DNA of 29,117 nucleotides from positions 2,817-31,933 of the IMG/VR virus record IMGVR_UViG_3300030101_003220. One strand, given 5' to 3'. Position 1 is the stretch's first letter. Each line of letters opens with the position of its first letter. Both the position numbers and the translations under genes were made by a program. Shown in pieces: positions 6,336 through 13,822 of this stretch. The notes beneath the pieces are model-generated. The model was given only the letters and a program-made list of their open reading frames with translations, was not told the origin of the DNA and made no database searches. The stretch is from a virus.

Positions 6336-7106
6336 ATGGCAGGAACACACTTTAGAAATCCAATAATGTTTGCTGGATTAGCTAATAACACTAAATGGTT
6401 TAAGGATTTACCAGTAGACAACAATCCTAACTACATATGTTATAAAGACGATTTTATTTATAACACTTTACCTTCAGCAGAATGGTCAACATCTATTGCA
6501 GATGCTGGTGCATCAGCTGGTATATCTAATGAAGTAGGTGGAGCAGTAACTTTAACATCTGCTAACACTACGGACAACAACGGTCTGGCTTTAGTAAAAA
6601 CTGCTAACACTTTTCAAGCTGTTGCAGAAACTAGAGACAGTTCTAACGCGGTCACTAACCCAGGTACAATTATTTGGTACGAGGCGAGAATTCAAAACAA
6701 TGACGCTAACGCTACTGACTATGGTACTGGATTAGTTGAAACTTTTACTGGAAGTTCTGGATGGAGATCTGCAAACAGAATCTCTATTGAGTCTAACAAC
6801 GGTGAACAGTTTTACAGATTTGTAACTAAAAATGCGGATGGCACAAATCAAGTTCAATACACTGCATACACTATCACTGATAGTGCTTATGACACCGTAG
6901 GGTTTAGAGTAGATAAAGCTGGAAAAGTTGAGTTTTTTGTTAACAGAGTTTTAGCAGCAACTGTTACATCAAATATTAACACTGATGATATGCAAATGTT
7001 TGCAGCTTCAGTATCAGCTTCTGCTTCTGGACAGAGAGTAACAAAATTAGATTACATTAGTGCAACTCAGAACAGAAATGCTTCTGAACTTATTGGTAAT
7101 ATCTAA
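6336..7106 (+). CDS. virion protein with probable beta-sandwich (lectin-like) fold
   Basis: A 256-residue protein preceded by AGGAGG. It opens MAGTHFRNPIMFAGL, a start I recognise from structural proteins of marine phages. After a linker it has a series of strands (IIWYEARIQNN ... GLVETFTGSSGW ... VGFRVDKAGKVEFFVNRVLAATVT) typical of concanavalin/laminin-type jelly-roll domains. No catalytic motif or membrane segment is visible. It has its own promoter and a following hairpin, so it may be expressed as a unit at high level, consistent with a head fibre or surface decoration protein. The fold is inferred from strand pattern only. Confidence 0.65.
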   Translation: MAGTHFRNPIMFAGLANNTKWFKDLPVDNNPNYICYKDDFIYNTLPSAEWSTSIADAGASAGISNEVGGAVTLTSANTTDNNGLALVKTANTFQAVAETRDSSNAVTNPGTIIWYEARIQNNDANATDYGTGLVETFTGSSGWRSANRISIESNNGEQFYRFVTKNADGTNQVQYTAYTITDSAYDTVGFRVDKAGKVEFFVNRVLAATVTSNINTDDMQMFAASVSASASGQRVTKLDYISATQNRNASELIGNI

Positions 7107-7118
7107 TAAATAATTAAC

Positions 7119-7147
7119 GGGGACTCGACTTGTTTAGAAGAGTCCCC
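7119..7147 (+). terminator. strong hairpin between virion genes, possible terminator or processing site
   Basis: GGGGACTC (7119-7126) pairs perfectly with GAGTCCCC (7140-7147) around a 13-base loop. The eight-pair GC-rich stem is exceptional for this AT-rich DNA and lies between two virion genes. It is followed by TAAGAATTAAGGAG rather than a U-run, so it may be an attenuator, an RNase site or a 3' stabiliser rather than a full terminator. Confidence 0.5.
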
Positions 7148-7167
7148 TAAGAATTAAGGAGAAGAAT

Positions 7168-7473
7168 ATGCAAACATTTGGAAGCACTGGTGACATTTCT
7201 AACGCAAATGTGACTACTGAAAACAAAGTTGTAAAAACTGGAAGAACAAGAGCTTTAGGTGTTGTGTTAAACACAACTGCTGCCTCAGGAGATTTTCATT
7301 TGAAAGATGGTGGAGCTGCAGGGACAGTAAAATTTAAATATAAAACAAGTGGAACTGCATCTGCAGGTAGTCCAATTGTAATTAATTTCCCTGGACCTAT
7401 TTTGTTTGAAACAAATCTAACAGTTGCTTTTACTACTGAACACGTAACAGTTTGCTCTGTATTTTATAACTAG
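7168..7473 (+). CDS. small beta-rich virion protein
   Basis: A 101-residue protein with AAGGAG upstream. The sequence begins MQTFGSTGDISNANVTTENK and continues in alternating strands (ALGVVLNTTAASGDFHLKDGG; SPIVINFPGPILFETNLTVAF). I recognise it as a small conserved protein found near the neck genes of uncultured marine phages. It has no motif beyond strand pattern and an INFPGPILF core. A decoration or head-completion role is inferred from location and fold type. Confidence 0.65.
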   Translation: MQTFGSTGDISNANVTTENKVVKTGRTRALGVVLNTTAASGDFHLKDGGAAGTVKFKYKTSGTASAGSPIVINFPGPILFETNLTVAFTTEHVTVCSVFYN

Positions 7474-7481
7474 GAGGCAAA

Positions 7482-8417
7482 GTGGCTTTTTCAGGCACAA
7501 GTACATTCGAGAAATTTCTCTCGATAGATGATATTATTACTGAAGCTTTTGAAAGATTAGGATTCTTTGATTATTCAGGAAATGATTTAAGATCTGCAAG
7601 ACGTTCTTTAAACATAATGTTTCAAGAATGGGACAACAGAGGTCTGCATTTTTGGGAGGTAGCACGAACCGCTATTAGTTTGGTAGAAAATCAAAATGAA
7701 TATACAATATTTAGATCTCCATCTGATGGAAATGCAAATGGTATAACTACCACTTTATCATCAGGAATTACAGATTCAGCCACTACAATTCCAGTAGCAT
7801 CAACTAAAAATATGAACGCCACTGGTAAGATAAGAATTAATTCTGAAGTGATAACATATACTTCAATTTCAGGTAATAACATTTTATGTTCAGCCTCTGA
7901 TCGAGGAGCTGACGGTACAACCGCTGCATCTCATGCTTCTGGTGATGCTGTGACTAATTTTGTGGATATGGTTTCGGATATTTTGGAAGCTAGTTATAGA
8001 AATTCAAGCGACGTGGACACACCACTTTCAAAAATTAATAGATCTCAGTATCAAGCTTTTTCAAATAAAAGTTCTACTGGCCAACCATCACAATATTTTG
8101 TTCAAAGATTTATAGATAAAGTTACAGTAACTTTATATCTAACACCAGGTAATACACAAGCTGGTGAATATTTATATTTCTATTATGTTAAAAGAATTCA
8201 GGATGCAGGTAAATACACAAACGAAGCAGATGTTGTTAATAGATTTGTGCCATGTATGTGTGCAGGTTTAGCTTATTACATGGCTATGAAAAAAGCACCG
8301 CAAAGAACACAAGAAATGAAATTAATTTATGAGGATGAAATACAAAGGGCATTAGCAGAAGATGGTTCACCTGCTAGTGTTTACATTTCACCTAAAACTT
8401 ATTACCCAGAGATATAA
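7482..8417 (+). CDS. head-tail adaptor / P22 gp4-like tail accessory protein
   Basis: A 311-residue protein starting at GTG 7482, six bases after TAGGAGG. The N-terminal helices (IDDIITEAFERLGFFDYSG, SARRSLNIMFQEWDNRGLHFWEV) match the helical core of P22 gp4-like and related neck adaptors. A Ser/Thr-rich insert (~75-160) looks like a beta domain. The C-terminus returns to helix (RFVPCMCAGLAYYMAMKKAP) and ends before the next gene on a TAATG overlap. These proteins ring the portal and receive the tail nozzle. Assignment rests on the pattern and neighbourhood; the insert makes it longer than P22 gp4 (166 residues). Confidence 0.7.
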   Translation: MAFSGTSTFEKFLSIDDIITEAFERLGFFDYSGNDLRSARRSLNIMFQEWDNRGLHFWEVARTAISLVENQNEYTIFRSPSDGNANGITTTLSSGITDSATTIPVASTKNMNATGKIRINSEVITYTSISGNNILCSASDRGADGTTAASHASGDAVTNFVDMVSDILEASYRNSSDVDTPLSKINRSQYQAFSNKSSTGQPSQYFVQRFIDKVTVTLYLTPGNTQAGEYLYFYYVKRIQDAGKYTNEADVVNRFVPCMCAGLAYYMAMKKAPQRTQEMKLIYEDEIQRALAEDGSPASVYISPKTYYPEI

Positions 8418-8788
8418 TGGCAAAATTTGCAAAAGGAAAATACGCATTAGCAATTTCAGATAGAAGTGGTCAAGCATTTCCGTGGAGAGAAATGGTTACA
8501 GAATGGAATGGAGCTTTTGTGCACATTACAGAATATGAACGTAAACAACCACAGCTGGAGCCAAAACCTTTTGTTGCAGATCCTCAAGGATTAGAGCAAG
8601 CAAGACCTCAGCGTTTTGATTTAAACACTGGTGGTGGAGGAGGAATTATTGCTGATTTAACTCTACCTGGATCTTTTTCTTTTCAAGATCAAAGTAATAA
8701 TTCTATGGTGCCAGAAAATCCATCTGATATAAATAGAAGAAGAGAAGCAAGTTTAACTTTAGGAGATGTAGCGGTAACAATATCATGA
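8417..8788 (+). CDS. conserved phage neck/tail protein (KYALAISDRSGQAFPW type)
   Basis: A 123-residue protein coupled by TAATG to the adaptor gene and by ATGA to the next. The segment KYALAISDRSGQAFPWREMV, followed by EWNGAFVHITEYE and KQPQLEPKPFVADPQ, is a highly conserved block in many marine phages, including cyanophages, generally found beside neck and tail genes. Conserved Trp, Pro and charged positions suggest a folded structural protein. Its precise role is not established. Confidence 0.75.
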   Translation: MAKFAKGKYALAISDRSGQAFPWREMVTEWNGAFVHITEYERKQPQLEPKPFVADPQGLEQARPQRFDLNTGGGGGIIADLTLPGSFSFQDQSNNSMVPENPSDINRRREASLTLGDVAVTIS

Positions 8789-9435
8789 CATATACAGAAT
8801 TAGTACAAAAAATTAGAGACTATACGGAAGTTACTAGCACAGTTTTAACTGATACTATTGTGAATGGTTTTATTGAAAATGCAGAATTTAGAATTTTAAG
8901 AGATGTAGATTCTGATAATAACAGAAGATACGTAACTGCTCAAATGGTGGCTAGTCAAAGATTTATAGATACCCCTCAAAATCTATTGGTAATTAGATCT
9001 GCTCAAATAGTAGATTCCGCAGGGGTTGGAGTGGCTAATGACAGGGATTTTTTACAATATAGGGATACTAGTTTTATGTCAGAATTTAATAATCTAGGAG
9101 TTCAAGGAACCCCTAAATATTACAGCAACTGGGATGAAGATACAGTAGTTGTAGCCCCTACACCTGATCAAACCTACACAATACAATTAAATTATATCTT
9201 GAAACCAGATGGATTATCTAGTACAGTTTCTACTACATATTTAAGTTTGAATTTTCCCAACGGACTTTTGTATGCATGCCTGGTCGAGGCATATGGTTTT
9301 TTAAAAGGGCCAAATGATCTCTTGCAATTGTACGAAGGAAAGTATAAACAAGTGGTAGAAGGCTTCTCAATAGAACAAATGGGAAGAAGAAGACGAGATG
9401 AATATCAAAGTGGTGTTCCTCGTATAGGTAAATAG
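8785..9435 (+). CDS. phage adaptor protein (SU10 adaptor-like)
   Basis: A 216-residue protein starting on an ATGA overlap. The N-terminal helices (TYTELVQKIRDYTE ... DTIVNGFIENAEFRILRDV), central beta region around residues 58-130 (RFIDTPQNLLVIRSAQIV, PKYYSNWDEDTVVVAPTP), and C-terminal helices (NGLLYACLVEAYGFLKGPND, LYEGKYKQVVEGF) are typical of portal-binding adaptors of podoviruses with P22- or SU10-like necks. With the 7482 gene it gives two adaptor-like proteins, plausibly successive rings between portal and nozzle. The assignment is by pattern, not by search. Confidence 0.75.
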   Translation: MTYTELVQKIRDYTEVTSTVLTDTIVNGFIENAEFRILRDVDSDNNRRYVTAQMVASQRFIDTPQNLLVIRSAQIVDSAGVGVANDRDFLQYRDTSFMSEFNNLGVQGTPKYYSNWDEDTVVVAPTPDQTYTIQLNYILKPDGLSSTVSTTYLSLNFPNGLLYACLVEAYGFLKGPNDLLQLYEGKYKQVVEGFSIEQMGRRRRDEYQSGVPRIGK

Positions 9436-9444
9436 GAGATAAAC

Positions 9445-9885
9445 ATGGCAATAACACAAGCAATTTGTAATGCGTTCAAGAAACAACTACTAGAGGGTGA
9501 TGCTAATTTTTCAAGCTCAAGTGGTGACAAATTTAAGATAGCTCTTTATACTTCTTCAGCGACTCTAAACTCAGCGACAACTTCCTTCACTACTACTAAC
9601 CAAGTAGCAAACTCAGGACAATATACTTCTGGTGGAGGAGCACTTGTAAACTTAGCAACTTCAATAACAGCTGGTGTAGCAAGAGTGGACTTTGCAGATA
9701 GATCCTTTACTGGAGTCACTATAACTGCAAGAGGAGCATTAATCTATAATACATCATCTGCGGTAACAAACGCATCTGTATGTGTTTTAGATTTCGGTGG
9801 AGATAAAACAGCTACTTCAGGCGTATTTACAATTCAGTTTCCAGCACAGACTTCAACAGCAGCGATTCTAAGGATCTCTGGTTAA
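9445..9885 (+). CDS. conserved virion/tail protein
   Basis: A 146-residue protein with TAGGAG upstream. It begins MAITQAICNAFKKQLLEG and continues GDKFKIALYTSSATL, an opening I recognise from tail-associated structural proteins of many marine phages including cyanophages. The body alternates strands rich in Ser, Thr and Ala (VDFADRSFTGVTITARGALIY), without catalytic motif. A tail or fibre component is likely from position. No signal peptide or membrane segment is seen. Confidence 0.7.
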   Translation: MAITQAICNAFKKQLLEGDANFSSSSGDKFKIALYTSSATLNSATTSFTTTNQVANSGQYTSGGGALVNLATSITAGVARVDFADRSFTGVTITARGALIYNTSSAVTNASVCVLDFGGDKTATSGVFTIQFPAQTSTAAILRISG

Positions 9886-9904
9886 TCGTAGGGGGTAAAC
9901 TCCT

Positions 9905-10876
9905 ATGAGTGGATCAGGAACTTGGAGTGCTGGCTTTTGGGGCCAAAACCAATGGAATGATTTAGCAAATCCGAGCTTTACAGTTACGGGTATTGCCCTT
10001 ACTGCAACCTTAGGGGATGAGTCAACTGTTGGTGAGATTAATGTAGGTTGGGGTAGAGCCAACTGGGGTGATTTTGCTTGGAACATTGCTGGTAACGTTC
10101 TCCCCACAGGTCTTCCTATAACAGGGGCTTTAGGTAGCCCAACAATTCATATTGATGTAACTGCCACCACTTCAACAAACAACGGTCAATTAATGACCGC
10201 TAGTCTTGGAACTACCACTAACATCGATATTCAAACAAAAGTATTTCCAACTGGTCTCCCTTTAACAAGTGCATTAGGAGTTGCTGATGCTGGTCCTGAT
10301 GCAATGGCTACAGGTATTGCAATGTCCATGGGACTTGGGACTGTTGAAGCGTTTAACCAAACAGGTTGGGGCAGACAACAATGGAACGTAAATGCATGGG
10401 GAGTCGAAGGCCAGTTTGCCACTGCAGCTGTAACTGGAATAGCCATGACAGCGGCGGTGAGTGCACCACAAGCTGTTAAAGGTGATGCAAATTTACAATT
10501 AAATACTCTAAACGTAGCTCAAGTAACTCTTGGTAATGTAGATCCAGCTCCAGATGCAATGATCATTGGAGAAGCCATGACTGCATCTTTAGGAAATGCA
10601 TTGGGTATTATTAATTACACCGATATTCCTACAGGTATTGCAATGACTGCCACTTTAGCTAGTGTCACAGCTGTTCCAAGTCAAGAAGTAGATGTAACAG
10701 GCATAGGCATGAATGCTCAATTAGCTAGTGTGACAGCTGTTATTCACGTGGATGTTTCAGTGACTGGTTTAGGGTTGACTATGAACCAAGGAAATGGTAA
10801 TGCTCTAATCTGGAACGAAGTTAATACAGGTTCAGCACCTATAGATCCTCCAGGTTGGCAAGAGGTGGCTGCATAA
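9905..10876 (+). CDS. repeat-rich tail/fibre protein with Trp-rich GWG modules
   Basis: A 323-residue protein. The first 170 residues hold Trp-rich modules: GFWGQNQWND (10-19), GWGRANWGDFAWN (48-60) and GWGRQQWNVNAWG (154-166). Between and after them is a degenerate TGIAMTA-type beta repeat (TGIALTATLG, TGLPITGALG, TGIAMSMGLG, TGIAMTAAV, GEAMTASLG, TGIAMTATL, TGIGMNAQL, TGLGLTMNQG). The last two full copies are 22-residue tandems. The composition (Gly, Ala, Thr, Val, few charges) suits a fibrous tail protein of stacked strands. It lies between tail genes. Function in host binding is inferred only. Confidence 0.6.
   Translation: MSGSGTWSAGFWGQNQWNDLANPSFTVTGIALTATLGDESTVGEINVGWGRANWGDFAWNIAGNVLPTGLPITGALGSPTIHIDVTATTSTNNGQLMTASLGTTTNIDIQTKVFPTGLPLTSALGVADAGPDAMATGIAMSMGLGTVEAFNQTGWGRQQWNVNAWGVEGQFATAAVTGIAMTAAVSAPQAVKGDANLQLNTLNVAQVTLGNVDPAPDAMIIGEAMTASLGNALGIINYTDIPTGIAMTATLASVTAVPSQEVDVTGIGMNAQLASVTAVIHVDVSVTGLGLTMNQGNGNALIWNEVNTGSAPIDPPGWQEVAA
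10631..10762 (+). repeat. two tandem 66-bp (22-residue) repeats in the fibre-like gene
   Basis: Residues 243-264 (TGIAMTATLASVTAVPSQEV and DV) and 265-286 (TGIGMNAQLASVTAVIHVDV and SV) are tandem copies. Their DNA shares an almost identical stretch, TTAGCTAGTGTCACAGCTGTT against TTAGCTAGTGTGACAGCTGTT (one base different), which indicates a recent duplication compared with the more diverged copies upstream. Confidence 0.75.
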
Positions 10877-10881
10877 TGAGT

Positions 10882-10910
10882 TTGACACAAACTCTTATTT
10901 TTAATAAAAT
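10882..10910 (+). promoter_or_regulatory. sigma70-like promoter for the tail-fibre genes
   Basis: TTGACA (10882-10887) and TAAAAT (10905-10910) are separated by 17 bases. The -35 is perfect and the -10 matches five of six. It lies in the 54-base gap before the gene at 10931, whose ribosome site AAGGAA follows near 10919. Transcription would start about 10917. The first ten bases, TTGACACAAA, recur at the inverted repeat near 27947. Confidence 0.65.
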
Positions 10911-10930
10911 GAATACACAAGGAACAAAAT

Positions 10931-11632
10931 ATGGCGAATTCAACATCTGCTAACCTAAAACTTACAGTTCAAGCAACTGGCGAAAATTCAGGAACTTGGG
11001 GACAAATTACAAATACTAATTTATTAATTTTAGAACAAGCGATTGGTGGCTTTACAACTTTTAACGTAACCAACGCTAATAGAACTTTAACATTCTCTAA
11101 TGGTGCATTATCAAATGGTAAAAATATAGTTATTAAATTAACAGGAACTCTTGCAGCAAATAGAACAGTTAGTATACCAGATTCAATAGAAAAGACTTTT
11201 TTAGTTCAGGATGCATGTGATCATGCGGGAAATACTTTAACTTTTAAAACAGCATCTGGAACGGGTGTTCTTTTATGTGAAGGTAATTGCTACAATTTAT
11301 ATTCTGATGGGACTAATATTGAAAAAGTAAACGAATACAGAAAATGGAGAGCAGTATCTGCGGCTGAAACAGTCCAAGCAGGTGCAAAACTTTTAGTAAA
11401 TACAAATGGTGGAGGAGTTACAATTACACTTCCAGCGTCACCAGCTACTGGAGATGAGGTCCATTTTGTAGACCAAGGTTATGATTTTAATTCTAACGCA
11501 TTGACTGTCGGTAGAAATTCTTCTAATATAGCTAACGCGGCAGCGGATCTTGTTGTTAATACACAAGGAGCAGCTTTTGGATTAGTGTTCTCAGGAGACG
11601 CTACAACAGGATGGACTTACACGGAGAAATAA
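10931..11632 (+). CDS. tail fibre-type virion protein
   Basis: A 233-residue protein with AAGGAA upstream. It begins ANSTSANLKLTVQATGENSG followed by TWGQITNTNLLILEQAIGG, a motif very common at the start of tail-fibre-like proteins of ocean phages. The rest is a regular series of strands rich in Thr, Asn and Gly (VTITLPASPATGDEVHFVDQ) typical of beta-helical or prism-like fibres. It stops one base before the next start and is followed by a collar-domain protein. Role in host recognition is likely but inferred. Confidence 0.75.
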   Translation: MANSTSANLKLTVQATGENSGTWGQITNTNLLILEQAIGGFTTFNVTNANRTLTFSNGALSNGKNIVIKLTGTLAANRTVSIPDSIEKTFLVQDACDHAGNTLTFKTASGTGVLLCEGNCYNLYSDGTNIEKVNEYRKWRAVSAAETVQAGAKLLVNTNGGGVTITLPASPATGDEVHFVDQGYDFNSNALTVGRNSSNIANAAADLVVNTQGAAFGLVFSGDATTGWTYTEK

Positions 11633-11633
11633 T

Positions 11634-12254
11634 ATGGCAAATTACGAAGCAACAAAATACGATTTTTCAGGGGCAAATCTTACAGGTATCGAGGGAATTC
11701 CCACAGCTACTATTGTGCCGTGGTCTTCATCTTCTGTACCAACAGGTTTTTTAGAATGTGACGGAGCAGCAGTTTCAAGATCAACTTATTCTGCATTATT
11801 TGCTATTGTAGGTACAACTTATGGAGCTGGTGATGGCGCCTCTACTTTTAATTTACCTGATTTACAGGATAACGTAGCAGTTGGAAAATCTGGAACTAAA
11901 GCTTTAGCATCAACTGGAGGAGCTAATACTGTCTCATCTGGTGGAGCTGTGAGCACTAGCATTTCAGGGACAGTGGGTGGTTCGACAGCTAACGCTACTT
12001 TATCAACAAGTCAACTGGCTTCACACAACCACAGTTTTACAAGACTTAGTAATGCGACCAACCCAGGTAGCAATATACCTGCGAATCAGACAGGTCCCAC
12101 AACTCAACAAAACGTTAATAATACAGGATCAGGGACAGGTCACTCACACAATATGAGTGCAACTTTTTCAGGGACTGCTAGTAGTACTTTTTCAGGCACC
12201 GCAACTTCAGTTGTTCAACCTTATATAGCAATAATTTACATAATTAAGACATAG
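11634..12254 (+). CDS. tail collar domain protein
   Basis: A 206-residue protein with the phage tail-collar signature at residues ~25-85: IVPWSSSSVPTGFLECDGA, then SRSTYSALFAIVGTTYGAGD and TFNLPDL. The C-terminal half is a Gly/Ser/Thr-rich fibre with two HxH sites (H131/H133 in SHNHSF and H170/H172 in GHSHNM). In known fibres such as T4 gp37, HxH repeats coordinate metal inside trimers. The ending VVQPYIAIIYIIKT is characteristic of this family. It probably forms a trimeric tail tip or short fibre that contacts the host. Confidence 0.85.
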   Translation: MANYEATKYDFSGANLTGIEGIPTATIVPWSSSSVPTGFLECDGAAVSRSTYSALFAIVGTTYGAGDGASTFNLPDLQDNVAVGKSGTKALASTGGANTVSSGGAVSTSISGTVGGSTANATLSTSQLASHNHSFTRLSNATNPGSNIPANQTGPTTQQNVNNTGSGTGHSHNMSATFSGTASSTFSGTATSVVQPYIAIIYIIKT

Positions 12255-12262
12255 GAGAAAAA

Positions 12263-12616
12263 ATGGCAACTAACGCAAATTGGACAATAGTATTTGAAGA
12301 CAAATGTATTATTAAAAATCATGCAGAAGGTGCTTCTGAAGGTATTGGCTACGTAATTGACGATAATTCTTTTTGGTCTCAATCTAAATTTTCTAATATT
12401 TGGGCTGTTCAATATGGAACATCTAATCCAACTGATGCAGTGGAATACAGAGATGGGACTCCTCACTCTACGTGGGAGGATGCAAACCTAGGTGAAATTT
12501 CAGACTTTACTACTAAATGGGATTCTGCACACTTAACTAAGTTACAAGAAGACTGGGATAATGACGTAAGAGAAGAATCTGAAAAAGGCTCAAGACCTAC
12601 ATCATATTCATCGTAA
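12263..12616 (+). CDS. conserved marine-phage protein of the tail region
   Basis: A 117-residue protein with TAGGAG upstream. It begins MATNANWTIVFEDKCIIKNH and contains the Trp-rich core FWSQSKFSNIWAVQYGTSNP followed by a helical acidic C-terminus. I recognise it as a small conserved gene following fibre genes in marine phages. It is the last gene of this plus-strand run and overlaps the 3' end of the minus-strand oxygenase gene by nine bases, tail to tail. The role may be fibre chaperone or tail component; the sequence does not settle it. Confidence 0.7.
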   Translation: MATNANWTIVFEDKCIIKNHAEGASEGIGYVIDDNSFWSQSKFSNIWAVQYGTSNPTDAVEYRDGTPHSTWEDANLGEISDFTTKWDSAHLTKLQEDWDNDVREESEKGSRPTSYSS

Positions 12617-13207
12617 CATTAACCAAGAAGTTAAAATATATTTTTCACCAGATAAAGGTGGATTACCTCTGTGAAGATATGGAAAAGCAGCTGGCCATAT
12701 AACAATTCTACCTTTTTTTGGTTTTACTCTTTTTGAAAAATGTAAAAACTCTGTCTCACCACCTTCTTCAACATCGTTTAAATAAACTGTATAGGCAAAA
12801 GCCCTACCCTCATTCTCCATACCACGATTATGTTCTATATGCCAAACGTGATATCCTTGTGTGGGTAAAGTTTTTTGAATTTTTAATGTAGTATAAAAAA
12901 ATTTTTCTTGACTATACGCTGCAGCAGCCCCTGTATTTTTTTTATAATGGTGCCATGCTAAATCAAAATTATATACTAAGGATTTTAAATCCTCCCACCA
13001 AATATCCATATTATAACCCCCGCCAAAAAATTGTCGATCTTGTATCGTGGTTATTGATCTATTCTCCAACTGCATTCTATCAATGGTATTTTTAAATTTA
13101 TGTTGATCTTCAAATAAACTGATAGCTTTATCACATTCTTCTTTGGTTATATAATTGTCATATACACCAATAAAATTTTCTATATTTACATTTTTTACTG
13201 CAGCCAT
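12608..13207 (-). CDS. 2OG-Fe(II) oxygenase, prolyl 4-hydroxylase-like (HxE type)
   Basis: A 199-residue minus-strand protein. The catalytic segment GYHVWHIEHNRGM gives H123 and E125 as iron ligands. FAYTVYLNDVEEGGETEF (137-154) is the core strand pair of the family. WPAAFPYLHRGNPP gives distal H179, and GEKYILTSWL gives K189 for 2-oxoglutarate. This is the prolyl 4-hydroxylase-like arrangement with Glu in place of the usual Asp. Such phage enzymes hydroxylate protein side chains or nucleotides; no substrate can be read here. It overlaps the second oxygenase by 13 bases and meets the plus-strand tail gene tail to tail. Confidence 0.85.
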   Translation of the reverse strand: MAAVKNVNIENFIGVYDNYITKEECDKAISLFEDQHKFKNTIDRMQLENRSITTIQDRQFFGGGYNMDIWWEDLKSLVYNFDLAWHHYKKNTGAAAAYSQEKFFYTTLKIQKTLPTQGYHVWHIEHNRGMENEGRAFAYTVYLNDVEEGGETEFLHFSKRVKPKKGRIVIWPAAFPYLHRGNPPLSGEKYILTSWLMLR

Positions 13208-13752
13208 GCTACTATACTGTACCTTGTTCCTTTCAATATTGGTTCAATTGTGTGAGGATATAAAAAATTACTTGGAAAAAAAACGATAGAATTTTTTTGT
13301 AATTTTATTCTTTTAATTTCTATCTCTTTTTGATCTGTAAACACTAAATTTCCTCCTTTATAATTATCATTTAAATTTATTATAACACTTAAACATCTAG
13401 TTGTCGTGCTAAAATGATCAATGTGTACTTCGTATTTTCCACCTACACGGTATTTTAATAAATCAATTTGATTTATTTTATTGCTACTCATTTTTGGAAA
13501 TTTAATTGTGTAATAAACATATAGCCTCTCTATTTCTTTTTTTATTAAGTTCCAATAAAACTCATTTCTAGGAGTATCAAAGTTTAATTGATATCCCTTT
13601 ACGTTTCTGACTTTTTTATTTATTAGCTCATCACCCTCTGAACCAACTTTAAGATTTTTTTTTGCTTTTTTATCTATCAGCGAAATTATTTTTTTCGAAA
13701 AATCAGGGTTTACTATATTGTTTAATGAAACAATAGCTTCTAAATGGTCCAT
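13195..13752 (-). CDS. 2OG-Fe(II) oxygenase, prolyl 4-hydroxylase-like (HxD type)
   Basis: A 185-residue minus-strand protein. KYEVHIDHFS supplies the canonical H110 and D112; LSVIINLNDNYKGGNLVF (121-138) is the central strand pair with the usual GGxLxF; FPSNFLYPHTIEP supplies H167; and GTRYSIVAWL supplies R177 for 2-oxoglutarate. The set is complete, so activity is expected. It is first in a two-gene operon whose promoter lies inside the start of the divergent nozzle gene. Protein hydroxylation is the leading possibility; nucleotide or lipid substrates are also known for the superfamily. Confidence 0.85.
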   Translation of the reverse strand: MDHLEAIVSLNNIVNPDFSKKIISLIDKKAKKNLKVGSEGDELINKKVRNVKGYQLNFDTPRNEFYWNLIKKEIERLYVYYTIKFPKMSSNKINQIDLLKYRVGGKYEVHIDHFSTTTRCLSVIINLNDNYKGGNLVFTDQKEIEIKRIKLQKNSIVFFPSNFLYPHTIEPILKGTRYSIVAWLQ

Positions 13753-13794
13753 AATTATGTTACTTTCATTCTCTAAAAAACTACTATATAAGGC

Positions 13795-13822
13795 ATTATA
13801 TGCTACAAAAATTAAATTTCAA
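13795..13822 (-). promoter_or_regulatory. sigma70-like promoter for the oxygenase pair
   Basis: Read on the minus strand, TTGAAA (13822-13817) and a perfect TATAAT (13800-13795) are separated by 16 bases. Transcription would start near 13788, giving a 36-base leader to the ATG at 13752. The element overlaps the first codons of the nozzle gene on the other strand, so the two units share sequence at a divergent junction of only 47 bases. Confidence 0.65.

Noticed and set aside
10876-10953. 25-codon open frame starting on the stop of the fibre-like gene
   Set aside because: It contains the promoter at 10882-10910 and has no ribosome site or recognisable pattern; better explained as regulatory DNA.
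13753-13799. Plus-strand promoter for the nozzle gene
   Set aside because: A TATATA-like box is present, but no matching -35 at 16-18 bases could be found.
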